This document shows positions 1 through 6,455 of a stretch of 8,291 nucleotides of DNA, in pieces. Made by a program: the position numbers and the translations under genes. Numbering within the stretch: the stretch's first letter is position 1; every line of letters begins with the position of its first letter. The stretch lies in assembly GCA_014729055.1 (NCBI GenBank), contig WJKO01000772.1, positions 1 through 8,291 of the forward strand, given 5' to 3'. The notes below the pieces were generated by a model. That model did no database searches and was not told where the DNA came from. It saw nothing but the letters and a program-made list of their open reading frames with translations. Source of the stretch: Promethearchaeota archaeon. GTDB taxonomy: Archaea > Asgardarchaeota > Lokiarchaeia > Sigyniarchaeales > Promethearchaeaceae.

Positions 1-2
1 CC

Positions 3-473
3 GCAATACAACCGTTGCTGCCCCGAATTGAGAGGTTTTTTGATAAAACAATAGGATTAGTCGCTGATGAAAATACTCCCGTCTTGTTTCATAATGATTT
101 TCAAAGTCAGAATATACTGGTTGAAGAAAAACAAGATGAATTTGTAATCACGGGCTTGATTGATTTTGACAACTGGAGAATTGGACCCCCCGCACAAGAC
201 TTTGTAAAAATTCAATACTGGACAATTCAAGATTTGGAACATTTGAATGATGCATTTTTTAGGGGATATCGATCTATTCATAAAGACGTATCGCAATCAG
301 ATTTACAAGAGAGAATTAATATCTATAAAATGCTATGGTTTATATTGGTATACAATTTCGAAATGGATAAGGTACTCAAAAATGAACGTAACGTGGAAGT
401 GGATAGGAGATTTCCCGCCGCGGATAAATATTTGGCTGAAATTGAAAAAGTACTTAAAAAAACAAGCTGTTAG
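3..473 (+). CDS. APH-family small-molecule kinase, C-terminal part (5' end outside window)
   Basis: C-terminal lobe of a protein of the aminoglycoside phosphotransferase / choline kinase fold, which moves the ATP gamma-phosphate to a hydroxyl of a small molecule in the cytoplasm. The catalytic loop HNDFQSQN (bases 90-113) has the HxDxxxxN pattern with the catalytic Asp and metal-binding Asn, and LIDFDNW (156-176) is the counterpart of the metal-binding IDxD segment. The frame is open to the left edge with no stop, so the apparent TTG start at 15 is almost surely internal and the ATP-binding N-lobe lies upstream. The gene ends 62 bp before the class II aldolase on the same strand, so the two may be co-transcribed. 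The substrate cannot be read from this part: aminoglycosides, choline, methylthioribose, homoserine and fructosamine kinases all share this fold. Family assignment is solid; calling it antibiotic resistance would not be justified. Confidence 0.85.
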   Translation, partial: AIQPLLPRIERFFDKTIGLVADENTPVLFHNDFQSQNILVEEKQDEFVITGLIDFDNWRIGPPAQDFVKIQYWTIQDLEHLNDAFFRGYRSIHKDVSQSDLQERINIYKMLWFILVYNFEMDKVLKNERNVEVDRRFPAADKYLAEIEKVLKKTSC

Positions 474-535
474 GTTGTTTTAATTTTCGATGTGGTAAAT
501 TTTCGTAAATAGATAATGAGAGGAATGCATTGCAT

Positions 536-1204
536 ATGAATTCAATCTTAAAAGAATTATTGGAATATTCAGGGAAATTGAGCAAGAACAAACTGGTTAT
601 AGGGCCAGGGGGCAATACTTCTTGTCGACTTAAAGATAAACTTTATATCAAACCTTCGGGTCTTAATTTTGAAGAGATGAAAGTGGATGATTTCGTTGAA
701 GTGGATATTGAAACTGGTGTAATTTCTGAGCGCCAAAAGAGGAAAAAGCCCAGTTCTGAGATTTTGATGCACCGTTATATTTACCAAAAGCGACCAGACG
801 TAATGAGTATATTTCATGCACATCCTCCCATTACCATCGGTCTAGCTGCCTCAGGAACGGAATTTAAACACCTTTATCCAGACAGCGCCGCCTATTTGGG
901 CAAAGAAATCTTGGTTTTGGATTACATTGTACCGACGACATATAAACTCGCTGAATATGTGCGTGATAAAATCGAAAATTATGTCTCTATTGTCTTACAA
1001 AACCATGGCGCGATTACTGTTGCAAAGAATCCCAAAACAGCCTACCTTCGTATGGAATTATTGGAAGGATTGGCATATTCCCTTTGGATTGCGCTCAGTT
1101 CAAATCCAAATGGCAAAATAAGATATTTAACAGACCAAGAAGTTGATGAAGTGATCAACCTCGACGCTGAAAAATATCGAACAAAACTTTATGACAATGG
1201 CTAA
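536..1204 (+). CDS. Class II aldolase/adducin family protein (Zn-dependent sugar-phosphate aldolase or epimerase)
   Basis: Protein of 222 residues covering the whole class II aldolase fold, in which a zinc ion stabilises the enolate during reversible aldol cleavage of a sugar phosphate. Visible signatures (numbered from ATG 536): phosphate-binding loop PGGNTS (24-29) and KPSG (39-42), the PSSE segment with candidate catalytic Glu75, zinc ligands His94 and His96 in HAHPP, and the third ligand His157 in QNHGA. The blocks YIKPSG and HLYPDSAAYLG look closest, from memory, to the aldolase half of rhamnulose-1-phosphate aldolase-type proteins, but fuculose-phosphate aldolase, ribulose-phosphate 4-epimerase and methylthioribulose-phosphate dehydratase share all these motifs. 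Start choice: a purine-rich GAGAGGA at 518-524 lies 11 nt before ATG 536; an in-frame TTG at 530 would add two residues. It follows an APH-type kinase, which fits phosphorylation followed by aldol cleavage. Substrate unknown. Confidence 0.88.
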   Translation: MNSILKELLEYSGKLSKNKLVIGPGGNTSCRLKDKLYIKPSGLNFEEMKVDDFVEVDIETGVISERQKRKKPSSEILMHRYIYQKRPDVMSIFHAHPPITIGLAASGTEFKHLYPDSAAYLGKEILVLDYIVPTTYKLAEYVRDKIENYVSIVLQNHGAITVAKNPKTAYLRMELLEGLAYSLWIALSSNPNGKIRYLTDQEVDEVINLDAEKYRTKLYDNG

Positions 1205-1242
1205 TTCGAAGCATAGATTTATACTCAATTACAATTATACTA

Positions 1243-1280
1243 GATATATACCAAATTTTTATTAGATTATATATCGAGGT
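1243..1280 (+). promoter_or_regulatory. Candidate archaeal promoter and ribosome binding site of the PAP2 gene
   Basis: The 84-bp gap after the aldolase is very AT-rich. GATATATA at 1243-1250 is a plausible TATA box; a transcript starting about 25-30 bp downstream would have a short leader that includes GAGGT at 1276-1280, 8 nt before ATG 1289. Other TATA-like stretches (1217-1222 and 1267-1273) compete, so the exact box is uncertain. The ribosome binding site decides the start: ATG 1281 directly abuts GAGGT and its frame stops after 15 codons. Confidence 0.4.
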
Positions 1281-1288
1281 ATGTTTAA

Positions 1289-2257
1289 ATGTCTGAAGAA
1301 TCAAATCTGTTATCTAAAAAGGATTTAATTATCAATGTGATTATTTCAGTTTCAGTGCTTGTACTAGGGCTTATCTTGTTAGAAATGGGGTTTAATCTCA
1401 GTTTTGAATCAGAAAATGAAACCATACGAGCAATTTTTGAGATTATAACATTCTTGGGAGAGGAAGAAACTTTTATTGTTTTCCTCACAATTTCGCTTCT
1501 GGCAATAGATATGAGATTTGGAAAACGTTTGATCGTGAGTTTCATGATTAGTATGTTTTTCAATAGTTTTTTAAAAGATGTGATCAAAGATCCGCGTCCC
1601 CATGGTTTAGAGGCGGAAATGGGATATGGATTTCCGAGCGGACATACGCAAGGATCAACAGCATTCTGGGGATTTACTCTTTATTATAAGAAGAATGAAG
1701 CGGACTCGAAAAAGCAAGCAGGAATTATTTCTGCTATATGTACACTTCTCATCATAGCAGTGTCTATTTCCCGACTTATAATTGGCGTACATGACTTACA
1801 AGACGTTGTCGGCGGATTTCTAATTGGTATGTTGATATTAGACTTGTATCTGTTATTAGCACCATCTGTTGAAAAACTGAGTGAAAAATCTCTCGGATTG
1901 CGAATTATCCTTGGTTTTATAGCCGCATTTAGTCTCTGGCTCGTTATGGCTTTACTATTTCCTGCTGGTGCAGAAGCTGTAGGTCAAGGTGGTGGAATAT
2001 TAGTAGCAGCAAGCATTTGTTTTCCATTAGAGACTAAATATATAGCATATAAACCACAAGATTTACCCGCAAAGAAAAAAATATTAGCGGCATTGGTTGG
2101 TGTTGTCTTTTCTATGGTCGGATATTTAGGTCTTAGTGAAGTTTTTGACCTTATTCCTGGACCCGCATGGATTCTTCGGTTTGTTAGATATGTTATATTA
2201 GGTGTACTGCTGTCGCTCTTTGTACCATGGATATTAAAAAAAATAGTAAAACAATAA
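1289..2257 (+). CDS. PAP2-family membrane phosphatase with C-terminal membrane extension
   Basis: Integral membrane phosphatase of 322 residues with the full PAP2 triad: K96-x6-R103-P104, P116-S-G-H119, and S161-R-x5-H168-x3-D172. In this family one His is phosphorylated and the other acts as acid/base, removing phosphate from lipid phosphates or (poly)prenyl diphosphates on the outer face of the membrane. Hydrophobic segments are at about 16-33, 45-73 and 81-95 before the active site and 144-161 and 174-191 around it. The canonical core ends near residue 191. A further 130 residues with about four more hydrophobic segments (203-224, 231-246, 264-283, 296-316) follow, whose role I cannot assign. 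The substrate is not readable; in an archaeon, recycling of dolichyl diphosphate for N-glycosylation or turnover of archaeal lipid phosphates is plausible. It ends 19 bp from the convergent transglutaminase-like gene. Confidence 0.9.
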   Translation: MSEESNLLSKKDLIINVIISVSVLVLGLILLEMGFNLSFESENETIRAIFEIITFLGEEETFIVFLTISLLAIDMRFGKRLIVSFMISMFFNSFLKDVIKDPRPHGLEAEMGYGFPSGHTQGSTAFWGFTLYYKKNEADSKKQAGIISAICTLLIIAVSISRLIIGVHDLQDVVGGFLIGMLILDLYLLLAPSVEKLSEKSLGLRIILGFIAAFSLWLVMALLFPAGAEAVGQGGGILVAASICFPLETKYIAYKPQDLPAKKKILAALVGVVFSMVGYLGLSEVFDLIPGPAWILRFVRYVILGVLLSLFVPWILKKIVKQ

Positions 2258-2276
2258 ATTTTTCTTAGTACTTGAA

Positions 2277-3506
2277 TTAGCATTCAAGATTTTTCTTATT
2301 CATCCTATATAAGATAAGGCTTAACATCGAGATTAATATCGGATTATTTATCAAAGTCAACGATATTGTTGAAGAAAGCTGCATATTTGAGAATATATTA
2401 CATAGGAATAATGTCGAAAAAAGAATTGTGCCTATGATAAAGATATTTTTCTTCCTTTTTAGTTTATTTCTCGGTATTATTTCTGCCCTTTTTCTCTGAG
2501 TAATGCCTATTTCCACAAATATCATCAATCCTTTAACCGCCAATAATGATATGGCGTAAATGAGTATCCCCATTACAATATATGAGGGGATGATACCAAT
2601 AAGCGGAGGTAATCCAAATAATTTACCATTAAAAAGTTCCGTTACATCATACATCCACATACTGCCTCCACAGGTTATCTCCAAGATGCTGAGATAAAGT
2701 GGTCTTGTTGGAGGGATAAACATTTCGGTTTGATTAAATAAATAATAACTGACTTTGTCAGACTTTGGTGGAGCCATTACTCGCCCACGATAAAGACTGA
2801 TTCCGCTTAAATATCCCTCCTCTGTTTTTGGATCTATGTCTTCCTCAAAAACCATAACATGATAATGGTATGTTACCTCAGAAATATACGTATTATTAAA
2901 ACCCAAATAGATGAGAAATGAGGCGGTGAATATGGAAATTCCATCACAATCATCGTGAAGATATCCTTCTCCATCTTTACTTGCGATAATTTGGTTCATT
3001 GACGGGATATGATCCATATATCCACCATAATTGCCGGGATCCAAAGTATAAATAAAGATTTCATTCCGAATGTATTCATCAATGGTCCTGACTTGCGTTT
3101 CAAAATTGGTTTCGTCTTTAAAATCATAGCCGTTTTGATCAGAAAACCAAGACTGGAAGGAATTATTGACATTAGGAAGATAAGAATGATTTGGTTCTAT
3201 TAATTTGGTGCGATTATCCATCCATCGTCTAGATATCTGTTCCGACCAATAAACAGGATTTGGATTTAAGAGAATAAACAAAAAAAGCACAATTATCTGT
3301 ATTTTTAGAAATCTCATATGAAAGTCTTGTCTTCTCAAGCTTCCAACGGAAAATATGAAAAATACCCAAAATCCGATGATTGTACCTACAATATAGAAGT
3401 CAATAAGCAAGAAAATGTTGAGAATTAGCAATAAAATCCACGAGATAATGTAAATTATCTTCTTTGTTTCTTCTTTTGATGTCTTCTTATCTTGTTTAAA
3501 TGTCAT
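2277..3506 (-). CDS. Multi-TM membrane protein with extracytoplasmic transglutaminase-like domain
   Basis: Membrane protein of 409 residues. Segments: lysine-rich N-tail 1-16; hydrophobic stretches at 17-38, 40-57 and 68-81; soluble region 82-299; then 300-331, 353-371 and 379-399. The strongly basic loops (58-67, 336-353) put the soluble region outside by the positive-inside rule. This region contains HDDCDGIS with Cys187, a helix ending in YLGF, and YHYHVMVFEE with His216, which matches the Cys-helix-strand-His core of transglutaminase-like cysteine proteins (DCxxxA...LG...HxW/V). The third catalytic residue, normally an Asp in the strand after the His, is not evident; Asp250 is a distant candidate. 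Such domains act as proteases, peptide cross-linkers or amidases, and none can be chosen here. ATG 3506 has no Shine-Dalgarno motif, suggesting a leaderless transcript. Family call is moderate; function unknown. Confidence 0.65.
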   Translation of the reverse strand: MTFKQDKKTSKEETKKIIYIISWILLLILNIFLLIDFYIVGTIIGFWVFFIFSVGSLRRQDFHMRFLKIQIIVLFLFILLNPNPVYWSEQISRRWMDNRTKLIEPNHSYLPNVNNSFQSWFSDQNGYDFKDETNFETQVRTIDEYIRNEIFIYTLDPGNYGGYMDHIPSMNQIIASKDGEGYLHDDCDGISIFTASFLIYLGFNNTYISEVTYHYHVMVFEEDIDPKTEEGYLSGISLYRGRVMAPPKSDKVSYYLFNQTEMFIPPTRPLYLSILEITCGGSMWMYDVTELFNGKLFGLPPLIGIIPSYIVMGILIYAISLLAVKGLMIFVEIGITQRKRAEIIPRNKLKRKKNIFIIGTILFSTLFLCNIFSNMQLSSTISLTLINNPILISMLSLILYRMNKKNLEC

Positions 3507-3550
3507 ATCATTCGATAAAAACTTATTTTTGATCGCTCTAATAATTTTAT
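3507..3550. promoter_or_regulatory. Compact divergent promoter region between the transglutaminase-like and sialidase-like genes
   Basis: Only 44 bp separate two divergent start codons, so both promoters must lie here or inside the opposite gene. The AT block 3521-3530 (ACTTATTTTT) reads as a weak TATA-like box on both strands, centred about 25 bp before ATG 3551 and about 20 bp before ATG 3506. Neither gene has a Shine-Dalgarno motif, which fits leaderless transcription. Assignment rests on spacing and base composition only. Confidence 0.4.
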
Positions 3551-4615
3551 ATGTTTGAATCTGAAGAAATCTTTGTTAGAAAAGGGTTGGGAGGCGAATC
3601 CCATGCTTCAACAATAACTGAAGGCTCTGATGGAACGTTATATGCCACGTGGTATTCTGGTACTGCTGAAAAAGAACCCGATGTAGCCATTTATATGTCA
3701 AAGAAACCAAAAATCGGAGGATGGCAAGAGCCCTGGATGATCGAGAAGGAAGGCATAACCTCTGAAAATCCTTTTCTCGAAGATGCAGATGATGAAGAAG
3801 AATTAGAGGAAATAAAATCAGAAAAAACAAGCGAAGGCAATCCAGTTATTTTTACAGACTATCAAGAGAAACGTCTATGGCTATTCTGGGAGACCATGAG
3901 AGACGCTGGTCGCTCAGGTGGATGGTCAATGTGTGTTTTGAAAGTGAAACATAGTGATGATTGGGGAAAAACTTGGACTGCTCCAAGATTACTCCGCCGC
4001 GATATTGGTTGGGGGTTTCGGAATAAACCAATTTGGATGTCTAATGGTGAACTTTTGCTACCAATCTCTGTATTTGGGACTGCATTCTACCGGGCAACCC
4101 GAGAAGAATTCTCTAAAGGCGCTGACCTTTGCGAATTTCAAAAGCCGGAAGCTTTTATTTTAGGCCAATATTCCCAACCAAGCGTTGCAGAAGTTGAAAA
4201 GGGAAGATTGATGGTTTTCATGCGTACAAATAAGGGGAGTAAAGGATGTGAGAACTTAATTGGCATTTCAGAGTCAACTGATTACGGACATACATGGTCT
4301 GATGTTAAACCCACGAAAGACAAAATTCCAAATCCTGACTCAGGACTTGATGTTGTAACTTTAAAAAACGGAAATGTAGTTCTTCTTTGTAATCCATTGA
4401 AAGAAGGACGGCAAAAATTAACCGCGTTCTTGTCGGAAGATCATGGGAAGACTTTTCCAATTCAGCGCGATTTAGAAAAAGTAGAATCTGATAAGAATTA
4501 TCATTATCCTTGTGTTATTCAAACGGCTGATGAGAAGATTCATGTGACATTCACGAACAGACGATTAAATATTAAACATGCATGTTTTGATGAAAATTGG
4601 ATTCGAGGAGATTAA
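3551..4615 (+). CDS. Sialidase-like BNR/Asp-box beta-propeller protein (predicted neuraminidase family, COG4692 type)
   Basis: Protein of 354 residues with three Asp boxes (S/T-x-D-x-G-x-T-W/F): SDDWGKTW 135-142, STDYGHTW 242-249 and SEDHGKTF 295-302. These mark the blades of a six-bladed sialidase-type propeller. Further family blocks are SHASTI near residue 17, the RNKPI segment at 157-161 followed by NGELLLPIS (165-173), and SQPSVAE 208-214. Arg residues such as R157, R225 and R337 could form part of a carboxylate-binding site, but I cannot align a full sialidase arginine triad. There is no signal peptide or membrane segment, so it is probably cytoplasmic, unlike most secreted sialidases. 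An acidic stretch at 76-94 (Glu/Asp rich) looks like a surface insertion. The family contains glycosidases and polysaccharide lyases of varied specificity; the substrate is unknown. The start has no ribosome binding site and may be leaderless. Confidence 0.8.
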   Translation: MFESEEIFVRKGLGGESHASTITEGSDGTLYATWYSGTAEKEPDVAIYMSKKPKIGGWQEPWMIEKEGITSENPFLEDADDEEELEEIKSEKTSEGNPVIFTDYQEKRLWLFWETMRDAGRSGGWSMCVLKVKHSDDWGKTWTAPRLLRRDIGWGFRNKPIWMSNGELLLPISVFGTAFYRATREEFSKGADLCEFQKPEAFILGQYSQPSVAEVEKGRLMVFMRTNKGSKGCENLIGISESTDYGHTWSDVKPTKDKIPNPDSGLDVVTLKNGNVVLLCNPLKEGRQKLTAFLSEDHGKTFPIQRDLEKVESDKNYHYPCVIQTADEKIHVTFTNRRLNIKHACFDENWIRGD

Positions 4616-4658
4616 TCCGATTATAATAGATGACAGCTGACGGCTGGCAGAGTTTTAT

Positions 4659-4663
4659 GGAGG
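4659..4663 (+). promoter_or_regulatory. Ribosome binding site (GGAGG) of the HD-domain gene
   Basis: GGAGG lies 10 nt before ATG 4674 and is the clearest Shine-Dalgarno motif in the window. It selects ATG 4674: the nearby ATGs at 4657 and 4664 overlap or directly follow it and open frames that stop within 14 codons. A weak TATA-like GATTATAATA at 4619-4628 precedes it, so this gene could have its own promoter in the 58-bp gap after the sialidase-like gene. Confidence 0.55.
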
Positions 4664-4673
4664 ATGTTGATCA

Positions 4674-5480
4674 ATGGGGCTCTCTGAAGCTCAAATGAAG
4701 AATTATCGAAAATGGTTTAAGGAATATTGCAAGTCATTTACAAAATTAACCAGCCAGCAATCTTTAAAGATTGAGTTAAAAATAAAACATTCCTATAAAG
4801 TTGCTGAATGTATAGAAGAAATCGGAGATTCAATAGGATTAAGTGAGCAAGATAAACGAATAGCTGAGTTTATCGCATTATTTCATGACTTGGGACGTTT
4901 TGAGCAAGTTCGAAGGTTTGATACATTTTCAGATGCCGAATCTATGGATCATGGGGATTATGCGGTTGAAATATTAAAGGAATTTAAGTTATTAGAACCT
5001 TTAAACATAGAAACCCAAACGATAATATACAAAAGCATAAAATACCATAACAAATTCAAGCTTCCCCTCGCTGATCGAAATAAAAATCAATTTTCCGAAA
5101 GAGAAATCCTCTTCATTAAATTGATTCGAGATGCCGATAAAATCGATATTTTCCGAGTCATTATGGAGACCTTCTTCGATCATTCCAAGGATGAAGCAAA
5201 TAAAATCTTGATCAACCTAAGGCTTGAAGACGAAATCAGCACTAAGGTGTTTAATGATTTCATAAACGATAAGATAATTTCTAAAAGTGATATAAAATAT
5301 CTTAATGATTACAAAATTCTTATTCTTTCTTGGATTCATGATCTTAACTTTCCAAGAACCATTCAATTATTCGTAGAAAAAAATTATTTCATGTCAGTAG
5401 CGAATACCTTACCAGATTGTGCGGCAAAGACAACTATAATAAAGAAAATAAATGAGACAATAAATATTCATTCGGTGTGA
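4674..5480 (+). CDS. HD-domain metal-dependent phosphohydrolase
   Basis: Cytoplasmic protein of 268 residues. The HD superfamily metal ligands are all visible: His39, His71-Asp72 (FHDLGRFEQ), His93 (MDHGDYAVEIL), His125 (YHNKF) and Asp153 in IRDADKIDIFR. The H...HD...H...H...D pattern usually holds two metal ions and hydrolyses phosphoester bonds in nucleotides, cyclic nucleotides or related metabolites. The combination GRFEQ, DHG, YHNK and RDADK recalls a family of stand-alone HD proteins common in Firmicutes and some archaea, for which I know no established substrate. Residues 1-30 form a polar helical lead-in; the C-terminal 100 residues are helical and unassigned. A good GGAGG site supports ATG 4674. 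It lies on the same strand between the sialidase-like gene (58 bp upstream) and the membrane protein gene downstream. Confidence 0.85.
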   Translation: MGLSEAQMKNYRKWFKEYCKSFTKLTSQQSLKIELKIKHSYKVAECIEEIGDSIGLSEQDKRIAEFIALFHDLGRFEQVRRFDTFSDAESMDHGDYAVEILKEFKLLEPLNIETQTIIYKSIKYHNKFKLPLADRNKNQFSEREILFIKLIRDADKIDIFRVIMETFFDHSKDEANKILINLRLEDEISTKVFNDFINDKIISKSDIKYLNDYKILILSWIHDLNFPRTIQLFVEKNYFMSVANTLPDCAAKTTIIKKINETINIHSV

Positions 5481-5484
5481 AGCA

Positions 5485-5549
5485 ATTCGAATGAAATTGA
5501 TTAAATATTCGAATGAAATTGATTAAATATTCGAATGAAAATTGTTTAT
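5485..5549 (+). repeat. 22-bp tandem repeat, two perfect copies plus a partial third, each with palindrome ATTCGAAT
   Basis: The unit at 5485-5506 is repeated perfectly at 5507-5528; a third copy begins at 5529 and matches for the first 12 bases before diverging. Every copy starts with the self-complementary octamer ATTCGAAT (5485-5492, 5507-5514, 5529-5536), so three identical palindromes are spaced exactly 22 bp apart, about two turns of the helix, on one DNA face. A TTAAAT stretch in copies one and two could serve as TATA box. The array lies between the HD gene and the 8-TM gene. An operator for a dimeric regulator is the simplest reading; replication slippage giving a chance tandem duplication is the alternative. 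Confidence 0.7.
5523..5530 (+). promoter_or_regulatory. Candidate TATA box of the 8-TM membrane protein gene
   Basis: TTAAATAT is centred about 26 bp upstream of ATG 5552, the usual archaeal distance for a leaderless transcript. It overlaps the 22-bp repeat, so a protein bound to the ATTCGAAT sites on either side would be expected to block or help TBP binding. There is no ribosome binding site before ATG 5552. The better consensus TTTATATA at 5545-5552 overlaps the start codon and would place transcription inside the gene, so I do not favour it. Confidence 0.35.
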
Positions 5550-5551
5550 AT

Positions 5552-6349
5552 ATGAATAAAGCAACGAACTCAATCACTACTAAAATTACACAACATAAAG
5601 GCTTTTTTATTACGATTTTAGTAGTTTCTATTCTGGATATTCTTGTTATTACCTTCAAGCCAGTTATTCCGGCGGTAGACGTTCTCCAAAATACCTATCC
5701 GTTATTAACATTATCGATCCAAGCTGTCATTTTATCATATACAATCGGTATTTATCTATTTTATAGGTGGTTTAAAACGGGAAGATCTAATGTCTCCACG
5801 CTTTCATGGAGTCTAGCTTTTCTTATATACGGCATATTGTTTGCTGGACTTGTCTTGCAATCTTTTGGATTTTCTTGGGCAAATATGAATGATCCTACGA
5901 TTTTCTTCCTTTATCGTCATGTTATGATTATTTGGACTGCGTTAATGTATTACGGCGTTTCCCATATAATCACCAGAGAACAGAAGTGGCATTATTTACC
6001 AACGCTATTCATTCTCATCAGCGGCTATATAATATTTACATTTGGGCTATTATATGCAGGTGATATTGAACTCACAATGTATATATTCCTTTATTCTGTT
6101 TGGGTTCCAATATGCGTTTTGGTTATCTATCTCTTCTGGTTATATGGTATCAATTCAAATACAACTAGCCCAAAAATTATATCCTTGGGTTTTGTGGTAC
6201 TTGCAATTACTTATTTATTATGGGCGCCAACGCATACTTCCTTTATGTATTATATCGCATATGCATTCTTTGTGTTATCATTAGTATGTATTCTTATAGG
6301 TTTCGTCATATTGCCCTACGAAATTACGATATTAAGGTATCAAGAATAA
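5552..6349 (+). CDS. Multi-TM (about 8 segments) membrane protein of unknown function
   Basis: I do not recognise this gene. From ATG 5552 it encodes 265 residues, nearly all membrane: hydrophobic segments (same numbering) at about 18-35, 50-71, 84-105, 118-137, 147-169, 174-198, 208-226 and 231-254, with short polar loops and no soluble domain. The segment spacing and tyrosine/tryptophan-rich helices recall 7TM sensor modules found at the N-terminus of some histidine kinases, but no kinase or other output domain follows, so this is only a resemblance. No lysine occurs in the last helices, which argues against a retinal protein. An earlier in-frame ATG at 5513 would add 13 residues, but these are encoded by the 22-bp repeat, whose copies lie in different frames, so I prefer ATG 5552. 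It follows the HD gene and precedes the GTPase gene on the same strand; a link to either is only positional. Confidence 0.7.
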   Translation: MNKATNSITTKITQHKGFFITILVVSILDILVITFKPVIPAVDVLQNTYPLLTLSIQAVILSYTIGIYLFYRWFKTGRSNVSTLSWSLAFLIYGILFAGLVLQSFGFSWANMNDPTIFFLYRHVMIIWTALMYYGVSHIITREQKWHYLPTLFILISGYIIFTFGLLYAGDIELTMYIFLYSVWVPICVLVIYLFWLYGINSNTTSPKIISLGFVVLAITYLLWAPTHTSFMYYIAYAFFVLSLVCILIGFVILPYEITILRYQE

Positions 6350-6440
6350 TTTATAAAATTGAATCGAAAAGCATAATAAGACGATTGGTGTTTTATGTTA
6401 TCTATAAGTAAAAAAAACTAGAAAATCGTTTTAATCGTAG
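6350..6440 (+). promoter_or_regulatory. Intergenic region with candidate promoter of the longin-Arf GTPase gene
   Basis: This AT-rich gap holds two TATA-like elements: TTTATAAAA at 6350-6358, a near-consensus archaeal box but about 80 nt from the expected transcript start, and CTATAAGTA at 6402-6410, followed by an A-run (6410-6417). The second would give a transcript starting near 6430-6435 and a short leader. No Shine-Dalgarno motif is seen before either candidate start codon (6441 or 6456). Whether the 8-TM gene reads through is unknown. Confidence 0.35.
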
Positions 6441-6455
6441 ATGTGTAGTGTAAAT

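Noticed and set aside
3..473. Aminoglycoside resistance gene
   Set aside because: Only the generic APH-fold catalytic loop is visible; most such proteins are metabolic kinases and there is no mobile element nearby.
2258..2276. Terminator in the 19-bp gap between the PAP2 and transglutaminase-like genes
   Set aside because: Only a five-T run is present and there is no hairpin; too little to call, although some termination signal must exist nearby.
1984..2283. Open frame on the minus strand opposite the PAP2 3' end (and 1285-1587 opposite its 5' end)
   Set aside because: Both are antisense to a gene with intact catalytic motifs, have no recognisable domain and no start signal.
4634..4646. Possible hairpin CAGC-TGACG-GCTG before the HD gene
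   Set aside because: A four-base stem with no following T-run is too weak for a terminator or riboswitch claim.
5485..5549. 22-bp repeat as a small CRISPR array
   Set aside because: The copies are directly adjacent with no spacers and there are no cas genes; a tandem repeat or operator array fits better.
5513..6349. 8-TM protein as a microbial rhodopsin
   Set aside because: No lysine lies within the last transmembrane helices for retinal attachment, and the helix sequences do not show rhodopsin motifs.
6220..6411. Short plus-strand open frame overlapping the end of the 8-TM gene
   Set aside because: Its hydrophobic composition reflects the overlapping membrane protein read in another frame; there is no ribosome binding site or family signature.
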